23,586 nt of DNA from Muribaculaceae bacterium (GTDB taxonomy: Bacteria; Bacteroidota; Bacteroidia; Bacteroidales; Muribaculaceae): positions 1 to 23,586 of the forward strand of contig VSPO01000047.1 in the NCBI GenBank assembly GCA_009775375.1, read 5' to 3'. Under the pieces are notes generated by a model that worked only from the letters and a program-made list of their open reading frames with translations, did no database searches and was not told the origin of the DNA. Each line of letters starts with the position of its first letter. Position 1 is the first letter of the stretch. Shown one piece after another: positions 14,779 through 22,086 of the stretch. Position numbers and translations under genes: made by a program.

Positions 14779-14842
14779 TTTGCGAGAAAACGCAGCGCAA
14801 AGTTGCGTGATTGACAAAAAAGCATTAACTTTGCGTCGCAAA
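14779..14842 (+). repeat. TTTGCG / CGCAAA inverted repeats at the tRNA promoter
   Basis: TTTGCG (14779-14784) pairs with CGCAAA (14796-14801), and a second pair, TTTGCG (14830-14835) and CGCAAA (14837-14842), is separated by one base and overlaps the -7 box. The tight second copy is a 13-base palindrome spanning the -7 element and the expected start site, which could be an operator. Confidence 0.4.
14802..14833 (+). promoter_or_regulatory. Promoter of tRNA-Leu
   Basis: GTTG at 14802-14805, 20 bases, then TAACTTTG at 14826-14833, fitting both boxes and the spacing. It predicts a start near 14840, about 30 bases before the mature tRNA. Confidence 0.65.
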
Positions 14843-14870
14843 AGGCCTAAAAACATATTTAAGCCGTGTT

Positions 14871-14952
14871 GCCCTGATGGCGGAATTGGTAGACGCGTTG
14901 GTCTCAAACACCAATGGTGAGAGCCGTGCCGGTTCGAGCCCGGCTCAGGGCA
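14871..14952 (+). tRNA. tRNA-Leu (anticodon CAA)
   Basis: An 82-base cloverleaf. The acceptor stem GCCCTGA (14871-14877) pairs with TCAGGGC (14945-14951), followed by discriminator A. The D-arm contains TGGTAG, the anticodon stem TTGGT/ACCAA encloses loop CTCAAAC with anticodon CAA (reads UUG), a long class II variable arm typical of leucine tRNAs follows, and the T-arm is GCCGG-TTCGAGC-CCGGC. The genomic 3' end reads ACCG, so the full CCA is not encoded and must be added. It is a single-gene unit between its own promoter and terminator. Confidence 0.96.
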
Positions 14953-14960
14953 CCGACTCA

Positions 14961-14990
14961 AGGGGAGCGGATTTTTCCGCTCCCCCTTTT
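14961..14990 (+). terminator. Terminator of tRNA-Leu
   Basis: A GC-rich 10-bp stem, GGGGAGCGGA (14962-14971) with TCCGCTCCCC (14976-14985), TTTT loop, followed by CTTTT. It starts 9 bases after the tRNA. Confidence 0.85.
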
Positions 14991-15034
14991 ATGTATTGCT
15001 ACTTAAAATTTTTTCAAGCCAACAAGCCTTATAT

Positions 15035-15057
15035 ATTCCCGACCCCTACACGGGAAT
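15035..15057. repeat. Small inverted repeat of unknown role
   Basis: ATTCCCG (15035-15041) and CGGGAAT (15051-15057) with a 9-base loop, in the gap between tRNA-Leu and the small lipoprotein gene. No T run follows, so it is not an obvious terminator. The rest of 14991-15150 is AT-rich with nothing else recognisable. Confidence 0.35.
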
Positions 15058-15151
15058 GATGTATTTTGCGTTAAATATCCGCATTTTTAAGTTAATTTAG
15101 TTAAATCTAACCCTATTTTGGAGCGCGATATTAATTTTTTTAGCGAAAAGG

Positions 15152-15182
15152 GTTGACTTTCGAAAAATAAGTGTTAACTTTG
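15152..15182 (+). promoter_or_regulatory. Strong promoter of the small lipoprotein gene
   Basis: GTTG at 15152-15155, 19 bases, then TAACTTTG at 15175-15182. Both boxes and spacing fit the Bacteroidetes consensus. The predicted start near 15189 gives a leader of about 46 bases that is rich in A and T, as usual for well-translated genes in this phylum. Confidence 0.7.
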
Positions 15183-15234
15183 CACCGTTTTTGATAGCAA
15201 AAAAAATTGTTTTATTATTTTAAACTTTAAAGAG

Positions 15235-15444
15235 ATGAAAAAAGTAGTTCTTTCACTTGCTGTACTTTTCAGCGTAGCCATGGTTAGCTGTGGTGGTAAC
15301 AAGAATGCAGCCGCTGTTGACAGCGACACTGTAGTAGTTGAGGAAGTTGCCGTAGAAGAGGTTGTTGTTGACAGCGCCGCTGGTGACTCCGTTGCCGCTG
15401 ACACCGTTGTTGCTGCTGCCGCTGAGGTTGCTGCCGCTAACTAA
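15235..15444 (+). CDS. Small acidic Ala/Val-rich lipoprotein
   Basis: A 69-residue lipoprotein: MKKVVLSLAVLFSVAMVSC with lipobox MVSC (Cys19), then a mature chain of about 50 residues made almost only of Ala, Val, Glu, Asp, Ser and Thr. The only basic residue after the cysteine is one Lys in GGNKN. Tandem short motifs (VVVEEVAVEEVVV, DSAAGDSVAADTVV) give low complexity. Codons are strongly skewed to GTT, GCT and GCC, unlike the neighbours, which with the consensus promoter and strong terminator suggests high expression. Similar short acidic lipoproteins are common and uncharacterised in Bacteroidales; a structural or surface-charge role is only a guess. It is a one-gene unit. Confidence 0.85.
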   Translation: MKKVVLSLAVLFSVAMVSCGGNKNAAAVDSDTVVVEEVAVEEVVVDSAAGDSVAADTVVAAAAEVAAAN

Positions 15445-15473
15445 TCCAGCAAGCACATAAGACAAAAGGCAAT

Positions 15474-15525
15474 TTATGGCCGATGCTCTCTTCGAGAACA
15501 TCGGCCATAATATTTTAAGCTTTTT
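15474..15525 (+). terminator. Terminator of the small lipoprotein gene
   Basis: A 12-bp perfect outer stem (15474-15485 with 15499-15510) with an inner TCTC/GAGA pairing, then TATTTTAAGC and a run of seven T. It lies 29 bases after the stop codon. Confidence 0.85.
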
Positions 15526-15537
15526 TTGCCTCCTTCC

Positions 15538-15569
15538 TTTGGGCAAAACCCAATTTCATTGTAATTTTG
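15538..15569 (+). promoter_or_regulatory. Promoter of the 305-residue coiled-coil protein
   Basis: TTTG at 15538-15541, exactly 20 bases, then TAATTTTG at 15562-15569: an exact match to the consensus. Transcription would begin near 15576, which rules out the TTG at 15567 as start and favours the ATG at 15603. Confidence 0.75.
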
Positions 15570-15602
15570 CAAGACATGGGCATCTTAGCCCAATTCCTGA
15601 AT

Positions 15603-16520
15603 ATGAACAAGAACCAAAAGATTATCTTTTACGGTGGCATTGCCGCCCTCGCTTGCCTCGTGGCCCTCATTGTCGTGCTTATTATCTCCAATTCCAAACG
15701 CACGGAGGAGGTCAACCAGGCAAGAGAAGAAACTGAAAGCCTGCGCCTGGCAAACGATCGGCTGCTCTTGACAAACGAATTCAATCAGCTCAACGCCGAC
15801 TTCAATCAGTATGAAGACCAGCAGATATATCTCAAAAACGACTCGCTCGTCAAAAAATACAACGAAGCGCGTCTGAAAGTGGAGGGTCTTCTCAACGAAC
15901 TCGACCATGAGAAGAAAAACAACGCCCAAAACAGAAAACGCATAAAGGACCTGGAGGCGCAAATCGCTACGCTTAAGGGTATCGTGAAGCATTATCTGGA
16001 GGAAATCAAGCGGCTATCCGAGGAAAACGAAGGGCTGAAGAAGGAAATCGAGCAGGTCAACCAACGCAACCAGCAGCTCGCTTCCAATCTCTCCGTGACC
16101 ACTTCCCAAAACGAACAGCTTACCCAGACCGTGAAACTGGCAAAGAAACTCAACATCACCGGAGTTTCACTCCTAGCCTACAACAAGAAAGGCAAGAAAG
16201 AAAAGAACATCACGAAAGCCCGCCAGCTCGGAGTCAGCTTCATCGTGACCCCCAATAATACGGCGGCGGCAGGAATGAAGGATTTCTACATCAGAATCGT
16301 AAGCCCCGAGGGTTCGTTGCTCGGAAACGGAGGCTCCTTCAACCTCGACGGCTCCTCTGTGCAGTGCACGGCTTCCCGACAGATTGAATACACCAACGAA
16401 GAGGTCAGTGTAAGCGTCTATTGGGACGTGAACACCACTCTCACCCCGGGAGACTACACCGTGGAAGTCTTTGCCGACGGATATCGTCTCGCCGCAAAGC
16501 ATTTCACCATGAAGAAATAA
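15603..16520 (+). CDS. Membrane-anchored coiled-coil protein of unknown function
   Basis: A 305-residue protein. I place the start at the ATG at 15603 (MNKNQKIIFYGG) because the promoter lies just upstream; an ATG at 15576 coincides with the predicted transcription start. Parts: transmembrane helix (7-29), a long charged coiled coil (about 35-180, for example KRIKDLEAQIATLKGIVKHY and EEIKRLSEENEGLKKEIEQ), then a beta-rich C-terminal domain (about 185-305) ending in DYTVEVFADGYRLAAKHF. The layout suggests an inner-membrane anchor holding a domain away from the membrane through a rod. It ends at a shared bidirectional terminator. No family name can be given with confidence. An ancillary envelope or division scaffold is possible but unsupported. 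Confidence 0.85.
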   Translation: MNKNQKIIFYGGIAALACLVALIVVLIISNSKRTEEVNQAREETESLRLANDRLLLTNEFNQLNADFNQYEDQQIYLKNDSLVKKYNEARLKVEGLLNELDHEKKNNAQNRKRIKDLEAQIATLKGIVKHYLEEIKRLSEENEGLKKEIEQVNQRNQQLASNLSVTTSQNEQLTQTVKLAKKLNITGVSLLAYNKKGKKEKNITKARQLGVSFIVTPNNTAAAGMKDFYIRIVSPEGSLLGNGGSFNLDGSSVQCTASRQIEYTNEEVSVSVYWDVNTTLTPGDYTVEVFADGYRLAAKHFTMKK

Positions 16521-16529
16521 ATCTCCATA

Positions 16530-16590
16530 GAGTATAAAAAAGTCCGGGCTTGCGACTGATTGAGTCGCAAGCCCGGACTTTTTTATACTC
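16530..16590. terminator. Bidirectional terminator, perfect 28-bp stem
   Basis: Bases 16530-16557 are the exact reverse complement of 16563-16590, with a 5-base loop GATTG. The GC-rich inner part (AGTCCGGGCTTGCGACT) is flanked by A6 on one side and T6 on the other, so it serves both the plus-strand gene ending at 16520 and the minus-strand GH13 gene ending at 16603. Confidence 0.95.
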
Positions 16591-16602
16591 CTCGAAATAC
16601 GC

Positions 16603-19371
16603 TTATCTGACGTGGAGCTTCACCGTCTTGCCGCAGCCGGCAAGGATATATACTCCCGACGCTACAGAAATGCGGCCAGATCCGGGTATCGACCCTACGG
16701 CTTTCCCCTCCAACGTAAAGACCGTCACTATGCCTGGAGTATAATCTACGACTATCTCCCCGCCCGAGACATAGGCCCGGATTACGTTCTCCGAAGATTC
16801 CGTCTCAATCCCCTCTACGGCGGAAACGCTCTTGCTCCCTACCACGACATAGCAATTGGCCGGGACGGTCACCGTCTTCCCCGCCACGCTGAATGAAGGA
16901 TCACTCGCATACGACTTGGAAAGAATCTGATAGGCCGACTCATCCTCCTTAAGGAAATTCACGGTCACTGTGATGGCCCTGTCGACGTTTGGATTCACCA
17001 CTGTGTGCAATTCCTTGTCTCCGCTGACCGATGTCAACGTGCGTCCGCCTGCCCAGCTCGCCACTCCGCAATTGTTGTCGAAACTTGCTCCCTCGGCAAA
17101 CATCTCCTTGTTGTTGTTGCGGATAGCTATCAACTCGGCGTATGAGTCATAAAGACCCTTGCGTGTCGGAGCGTCGAAAAGCTTCCAATTGACAATTTTC
17201 GGGTCTGTATTGTTGCCTCCGTTGGAGTTCTTGGTGGTCTGGCTGTTGCCAAGCTCAGAGAACTGCCAGATCATATGCGCGCCGGGAGCCATGATCATCT
17301 GTGCGGCTGCAGATCCGAGACGAAGCATCGAGTTGGCTACATTCCCCTTCACTCCAGCCACGCCCCAGTTGTTCTGTTTGTAGGCGAGACGCTCCTCATC
17401 GTGGCTCTCAAGATACGACACGGTCGAACCCCATATCCTTCCCCCGTCCTTGGGAGCATACATCCGGTTGAGATTTGAGTCGGCGGAATAGCCCATCGCA
17501 AACTGGCAACCTGCCTCGTTGATATTGGCCCAATTCAATTCGCCGCTCTTCGCCATGGCGTTCTCCTCCTGGGCGCCGGCAAGGTTCTCGTTGATGAAAT
17601 AGGCATTGGGATTGACCGCCATCACCACGTCGTGCAGACGCTTCATCCGGTCGATGCGCGACTGGTTGAAGGCGTTCGTGGCGGCATCGCCGCTGTTGGC
17701 GTAAGAATCATTGTCGCCAAGTCCCTTCACAAGGTCGAAACGGAAACCGTCCACCTTATATTCCGTCAGCCAATAGCGCAGCACGTCGTCCCATTGACGC
17801 TGCACGAGCGGGAAACCCTGGTTCCAGTCGTTGAGCACGCTGTAGGCATGGGGAGCGGAGGCATTGTAGAATGGATTCGACCCGACATCATACATCCTGT
17901 ACCATGGATGCTGCCAGTCGCTCTGGTTGAAGACCATGTCGAGAATCACGGCTATGCCATTCTCGTGGCAAAGGTCGATCAGCTCCTTGTAGTCGTCGGG
18001 GGTGCCATATGCCTTGTCGGGGGCGAAATAGAAATTGGGATTATATCCCCAGGAGATGTTCCCGTTGAATTCATTGATCGGGAGCAGCTCTATGGCGTTC
18101 ACCCCAAGATTCTTCAAGTATGGAAGCTTCTCGATGACGCCTCTGACCGTGCCGTTGCCGTCCGCACGTCCCTCCGTGCCGGTGAAGTCGCGTATCAGCA
18201 ACTCATAGATAATAAGGTCGGAAGGGGCAACGCCCTTGAAGTCCTCCACCTTCCAGTCATAATCGTTGATATTCCCCTGATAGATGGCCAATGCCACCCC
18301 CTGCACTTTCTCCACCGGATACTTCGGAAGGCCGGGATAGACGCTCTCAGGGATATATTTGTCGTTGTCAGGGTCAAGGACAAGCCGGGCATACGGGTCG
18401 CCCACCTTTATCGAGCCGTCCACGAGATAATAGTAGCCGTATGGACGGTCGTTCTCCAGACCCTTCACGGTGGTCCAGAAATATCTCATCCCCTCCACGT
18501 CGGTATAATTCATCACACATTCATTGGAAATGGCATAATCCGTCCATTCGCCGACAATGATGACGCTTTTCTTCTCCGGCGCTCCGAGACAGAAAGTGAC
18601 GGTCCCGTCGCTGTTCCTGACAGCCCCCATCGTCGGCGTTCCTCCCGGGTAGGGCTTTTCGGCAGAGTCCTCTGCATAGCAATACTTCAGGGAAGTCTTC
18701 ACGGTCTCCCCGTTGGCCGTGGCAGCTGCCTCCACCACGTAGTCGCCGATTTTGCTGAACGTGTATGAGGCCTCAAGCTTTGTCGCGTTTTCCTTTTTGA
18801 AAATTTCTTCGCCATTGATGCTCAGCGTGATTACGGCAGGCGTGGTTGTGCCTACGGTGAACGTCGCTTCGGAGTTCGATGGAGTCACGAGCTCTCCGCT
18901 GATGCTCGACTGCAGGGCAATCTGCAGACCGGAGTCAACTACGTCGAGGAAAATGTCGGAATTGCCATCCCCTTTCCCCTCTTTCTTGCAGTCGGCCGTG
19001 CGGAACACGAAAGCGAGTTTCTTGATGTTCACGGAAGGGTCGGTGATGCCGTAATACGTGCGGATGTCGCCGATGTAGAGCTTCCAGAGATTCTCGCTGA
19101 CGTAGGTCAGCTTGTATTTTTCCGCGTTGTCGCCCCAATTCGGAGCATTCTCCCAGTCTTTGCCGTTGCTGAGGCAAGCGCCCGTATGAGCATAGATTTG
19201 GGCGGAGGCGGGTTGCCCCATAAGCCCTTTGTTGCCTTGATCGGCATGAAAGAAGATTTCTACATCTTTTGCGTCCTCCTGCAAAGGCGAAGGATTTGAC
19301 GTGACCTGCGAAAAGCAGCCCAGCGATGTTGCCAATACAAGCAACAAGGTCATAAAGTAGTTTTTCAACAT
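16603..19371 (-). CDS. Secreted multidomain GH13 alpha-amylase/pullulanase-like enzyme
   Basis: A 922-residue exported alpha-glucan hydrolase. Parts: signal peptide (1 to about 21); an N-terminal domain (about 35-165); an Ig-like sheet (about 166-235); an E-set/CBM48-like domain (about 240-345, GTVTFCLGAPEKKSVIIVGEW); the GH13 barrel (about 385-760); a C-terminal sheet (to about 850); and a final 60 residues resembling a type IX secretion sorting domain (GVYILAGCGKTVKLHVR). Catalytic motifs: DMVFNQ (478-483), GFRFD with nucleophile Asp546, INENLAG with acid/base Glu595, and SHDEER with Asp658. The usual subsite -1 histidine of region I is Gln483 here. It stands alone, not beside susCD. Its upstream gap shows no consensus promoter. 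Alpha-1,4 versus alpha-1,6 specificity cannot be fixed from sequence alone. Confidence 0.92.
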   Translation of the reverse strand: MLKNYFMTLLLVLATSLGCFSQVTSNPSPLQEDAKDVEIFFHADQGNKGLMGQPASAQIYAHTGACLSNGKDWENAPNWGDNAEKYKLTYVSENLWKLYIGDIRTYYGITDPSVNIKKLAFVFRTADCKKEGKGDGNSDIFLDVVDSGLQIALQSSISGELVTPSNSEATFTVGTTTPAVITLSINGEEIFKKENATKLEASYTFSKIGDYVVEAAATANGETVKTSLKYCYAEDSAEKPYPGGTPTMGAVRNSDGTVTFCLGAPEKKSVIIVGEWTDYAISNECVMNYTDVEGMRYFWTTVKGLENDRPYGYYYLVDGSIKVGDPYARLVLDPDNDKYIPESVYPGLPKYPVEKVQGVALAIYQGNINDYDWKVEDFKGVAPSDLIIYELLIRDFTGTEGRADGNGTVRGVIEKLPYLKNLGVNAIELLPINEFNGNISWGYNPNFYFAPDKAYGTPDDYKELIDLCHENGIAVILDMVFNQSDWQHPWYRMYDVGSNPFYNASAPHAYSVLNDWNQGFPLVQRQWDDVLRYWLTEYKVDGFRFDLVKGLGDNDSYANSGDAATNAFNQSRIDRMKRLHDVVMAVNPNAYFINENLAGAQEENAMAKSGELNWANINEAGCQFAMGYSADSNLNRMYAPKDGGRIWGSTVSYLESHDEERLAYKQNNWGVAGVKGNVANSMLRLGSAAAQMIMAPGAHMIWQFSELGNSQTTKNSNGGNNTDPKIVNWKLFDAPTRKGLYDSYAELIAIRNNNKEMFAEGASFDNNCGVASWAGGRTLTSVSGDKELHTVVNPNVDRAITVTVNFLKEDESAYQILSKSYASDPSFSVAGKTVTVPANCYVVVGSKSVSAVEGIETESSENVIRAYVSGGEIVVDYTPGIVTVFTLEGKAVGSIPGSGRISVASGVYILAGCGKTVKLHVR

Positions 19372-19409
19372 GTAAGAATTTATTAGTTGGTTAATACAGC
19401 TATCTTTAG

Positions 19410-19465
19410 CAGTCGGTTCCGGCCATTACCGGCCGGAGATTTTCCCGCCCCTTCCAGGGGCGGGG
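19410..19465 (-). terminator. Hairpins downstream of the sufB-phoH-smr-DUF695 operon
   Basis: On the minus strand just after the DUF695 stop comes a very GC-rich hairpin (CCCGCCCC paired with GGGGCGGG, about 19443-19464) followed by AAAATC, then a second hairpin (CCGGCC with GGCCGG, about 19421-19438). The T run is poor, so termination strength is uncertain; the hairpins also separate the operon from the GH13 gene, 96 bases away. Confidence 0.5.
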
Positions 19466-19467
19466 AT

Positions 19468-19908
19468 TTATTCCTCGTCGGGGACGTAGGTCTCGTTTTT
19501 CATGTGGGTATATTCCTCCCAGTCGGCGTCTTCCTCTGCCTCTATCACGATCGGAAGCGTCGGAAGCGGCTCCAGGGCTTTGTTGAAGACGAGAGAGAAT
19601 ATCTTGAGGTTTTTGGTGTAGAACACCCAGTCGCGCTTGCCGTCGCCCGTATAGATGCCGGTCAATACTGCCACGCGGTCTTTCTTGAAAGCGTCAAGAA
19701 AGGCGTCGGTGGCCTCCTCCATCAGCTCCGCGTCTTGGTCGGAGGGCATTCCGTCGGGACGTGCGTCATACTGCCAGCCCACCTCTATGCGATAGCGGTA
19801 TTTGCCGCTGTCGCGATAGTCGTCGATGAGGTCGCGCCCGGTGACGATTATTGTCTTGCCGGATTCCCCCTCTGCCGGGTAGCTCCACCATTTGTCGGTA
19901 TATTTCAT
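19468..19908 (-). CDS. DUF695 family protein
   Basis: A 146-residue soluble protein without signal peptide. The pattern WWSYPAE near the start, RYRIEVGWQYD, GMPSDQDAELMEE and GIYTGDGKRDWVFYTKN fits the DUF695 family, whose role is unknown. The C-terminus is acidic (EAEEDADWEEY). It starts 13 bases after the Smr gene stop and is last in the operon sufB - phoH - smr - DUF695. Family assignment is by remembered motif, not alignment; no function is claimed. Confidence 0.8.
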   Translation of the reverse strand: MKYTDKWWSYPAEGESGKTIIVTGRDLIDDYRDSGKYRYRIEVGWQYDARPDGMPSDQDAELMEEATDAFLDAFKKDRVAVLTGIYTGDGKRDWVFYTKNLKIFSLVFNKALEPLPTLPIVIEAEEDADWEEYTHMKNETYVPDEE

Positions 19909-19921
19909 ACTCTCTCGGTCG

Positions 19922-21070
19922 TTAATGGATTGTCACTAAAGTTGCCCCGAAGCCGTATTCTCGGAATGAGGCGTCCTGCAATTCTGACTTCGGGAATTCC
20001 TTCCGGAGCAATTCCAACACGGCCTTGCGCAGCACGCCCTCCCCTTTGCCATGGATGAATACGAGCTTCTGCCCTATCCTGCCGGAATTTTCCTTCATAT
20101 GGCGTCGCACACACCCAAGCTGCATCTCAAGCATATCCTTCGGCTGCATCCCGACGAGGCTGTCGGTCAGTTCGCCGATATGCAGGTCCACCTCAATCAG
20201 GGGTAGCACGGCATGGGGATTCGACGCAGGGGATTTCTCTTTCCTCTTATGGCCGCTGTCCACGTGATATTTCTTCGATAGCTGGGCGGCCATATCCTTG
20301 TCGGGCTTCATCCCGGCCATGGATTCCTTTATCTCGGCGGCATTCACCTCCAATGGCTTCGACACGACACCGTCGGAGACGAGAGGCACCTCCAGCACGG
20401 GATTGTCGAAATAGACTCCCGGTCGGAAGCAATGGAATTTATGGAATTTTGTCAAGTCGAGCTTGCGGCTGACGCTGACGGGGGCTTGAAGCGTAAAGGT
20501 CTTATCTTTCTTGTAGGCTATGCACTGGAAAGCGATTTTCTCATATCCGGGAAGGATCTCATGGCGAAGCGTGACGAGATCGATCAACTCGTTGGGGGCG
20601 ACATTGCCGGAATAGACGAGCGTCCAGCCTCTCTCGTCGTCGCCGCGACGGAGAAGGGTGAAGTCGAGGAAATAGTTGGAGTCATTGACGAGCACAGCCC
20701 CGAAAGCCGACTTTCCAAGCTGCTTTACGTCTGTAGGCTCAAAGGCGAGAAGGATATTCATCTTGTCGCCGTGGGCGGTCTCCTCCAAGGGGAGTTCCGG
20801 CTCCGGTGCTGGCTCCGGCTTCATCTCCCTGGCAGCCTGGCGCGGTTCCTCCCGGCGGCCTTCGTCGAACGCCTCCTGGTCGAACATCTTCTTGAATCCC
20901 GAGGCGGGCTTGTCGAGGCCTGCGGGCATGACCACTACCACCTCCTTAAGCAGGATAGGGGTCTCAAAACCATCCTCATCCTCCACGTAGGCCACCTTGT
21001 CTTGTATTCTCGTAATCTTTCCGCCCCCGGTGCTGTTGAGGAAGCGGACGGTATCTCCTATTTTTGCCAT
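19922..21070 (-). CDS. DUF2027 - Smr domain protein
   Basis: A 382-residue cytoplasmic protein typical of Bacteroidetes. The N-terminal small beta-barrel (1 to about 48, GDTVRFLNSTGGGKITRI) resembles the DUF2027 start; a Pro/Glu-rich linker (about 70-100), a beta-rich middle domain (about 103-235) and a basic linker follow; then a C-terminal Smr domain (about 290-382) with VDLHIGEL (294-301), FIHGKGEGVLR (338-348) and FGATLV (374-379). Smr domains, also found at the end of MutS2, are nucleic-acid nucleases linked to ribosome rescue or recombination; the DLH and HGKG residues are present, so it is probably active. There is no MutS ATPase part. It lies 12 bases after phoH, suggesting a joint role in RNA handling, which is inference. 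Confidence 0.92.
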   Translation of the reverse strand: MAKIGDTVRFLNSTGGGKITRIQDKVAYVEDEDGFETPILLKEVVVVMPAGLDKPASGFKKMFDQEAFDEGRREEPRQAAREMKPEPAPEPELPLEETAHGDKMNILLAFEPTDVKQLGKSAFGAVLVNDSNYFLDFTLLRRGDDERGWTLVYSGNVAPNELIDLVTLRHEILPGYEKIAFQCIAYKKDKTFTLQAPVSVSRKLDLTKFHKFHCFRPGVYFDNPVLEVPLVSDGVVSKPLEVNAAEIKESMAGMKPDKDMAAQLSKKYHVDSGHKRKEKSPASNPHAVLPLIEVDLHIGELTDSLVGMQPKDMLEMQLGCVRRHMKENSGRIGQKLVFIHGKGEGVLRKAVLELLRKEFPKSELQDASFREYGFGATLVTIH

Positions 21071-21082
21071 TTCTCGTTCTGT

Positions 21083-22072
21083 CTATATTTGCTCGGCCTT
21101 GCTCCGGGCAAGACCCTGTTCAAACTCATCGTCCACCTTCTTCTCCCGCGCCTCGTAGGCATCGACTATGCGCTGCACGAGCGGATGGCGCACGATATCC
21201 TTCTTTTCGTATTCGATTATGCCGATACCCTCCACGCCCCGCAGGATGCGAAGGCTCTGAAGCAGACCGCTCTGCACGCTTCGCGGCAAGTCGATCTGGG
21301 TGGCGTCGCCGGTGATTATCATACGGCTGTTCATTCCCAGGCGGGTCAGAAACATCTTCATCTGATGCTTCGTCGTGTTCTGGGCCTCGTCGAGGATTAT
21401 GACGGCGTCGTTGAGCGTCCTGCCGCGCATGAAAGCGAGTGGGGCGATCTGTATGGTGTCGCTCTCCATGTATTCTTTCAGCTTCATCTGGGGAATCATG
21501 TCTTCAAGCGCGTCGTAAAGCGGACGGAGATAAGGGTCGATCTTGTCTTTCATGTCGCCTGGCAGGAAGCCGAGTTTCTCCCCTGCCTCCACTGCGGGAC
21601 GCGAAAGTATTATCCTCTTGCAGCTCTTGTTTTTCAACGCAGCCACGGCGAGGGCGATCGCTATGTAGGTCTTGCCGGTGCCGGCGGGGCCGAGGGCGAA
21701 TGTGAGGTCATTTTTGGCAAAACTGCCCACCATCTTGCTCTGGTTGGCATTCCGGGGGGCGATGGGGCGCCCGCTCTGCCCGTAGATAATGACCCCCTGG
21801 GCGTTGACCTCCCGTGGGGGCTCCCCTTTTATGATGTCGATGATGACGTCTTCGGTCAGCTTGTTGAATTTCGTGGCATATCTTTCGAGCTCTTTTATCT
21901 TCTCCTCGAAGACGGCGGTCTCATGGTCTTCGCCTATGACCTTGATGACGTTGCCGCGTGCCGCCATCCGCAATTTCGGGAAGAGATTGCGGATGAGGCT
22001 TATGTTGCTGTTGTTGACCCCGTAGAATGTCTGGGGGTCTGCCTGGTCGATTATGACTGTTCTTTCGTTCAT
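21083..22072 (-). CDS. phoH: PhoH family P-loop ATPase
   Basis: A 329-residue cytoplasmic ATPase. The start is the ATG at 22072 (MNERTVIID); the frame continues 88 codons upstream inside sufB, but that part is Arg/Gly-rich without family similarity. Walker A is GPAGTGKT (128-135) and Walker B VIILDEAQN (224-232), with the PhoH signatures SRPAVEAGEKLGFLPGD (157-173) and TGDATQIDLP (254-263). Length is normal for PhoH/PhoL. The family is linked to RNA metabolism and, in many bacteria, sits next to ybeY; here it lies 14 bases after sufB and 12 before the Smr gene instead. The charged N-terminal region (about 40-90) resembles an RNA-binding extension seen in the family. Confidence 0.95.
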   Translation of the reverse strand: MNERTVIIDQADPQTFYGVNNSNISLIRNLFPKLRMAARGNVIKVIGEDHETAVFEEKIKELERYATKFNKLTEDVIIDIIKGEPPREVNAQGVIIYGQSGRPIAPRNANQSKMVGSFAKNDLTFALGPAGTGKTYIAIALAVAALKNKSCKRIILSRPAVEAGEKLGFLPGDMKDKIDPYLRPLYDALEDMIPQMKLKEYMESDTIQIAPLAFMRGRTLNDAVIILDEAQNTTKHQMKMFLTRLGMNSRMIITGDATQIDLPRSVQSGLLQSLRILRGVEGIGIIEYEKKDIVRHPLVQRIVDAYEAREKKVDDEFEQGLARSKAEQI

Positions 22073-22086
22073 ATGTTGCTTCTTGC

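Noticed and set aside
14871..14990. tRNA-Leu as an integration (att) site
   Set aside because: No duplicated tRNA 3' end, integrase or foreign island is present nearby.
17632..18768. 378-codon plus-strand ORF
   Set aside because: Antisense shadow of the GH13 gene, whose catalytic motifs are unambiguous on the other strand.
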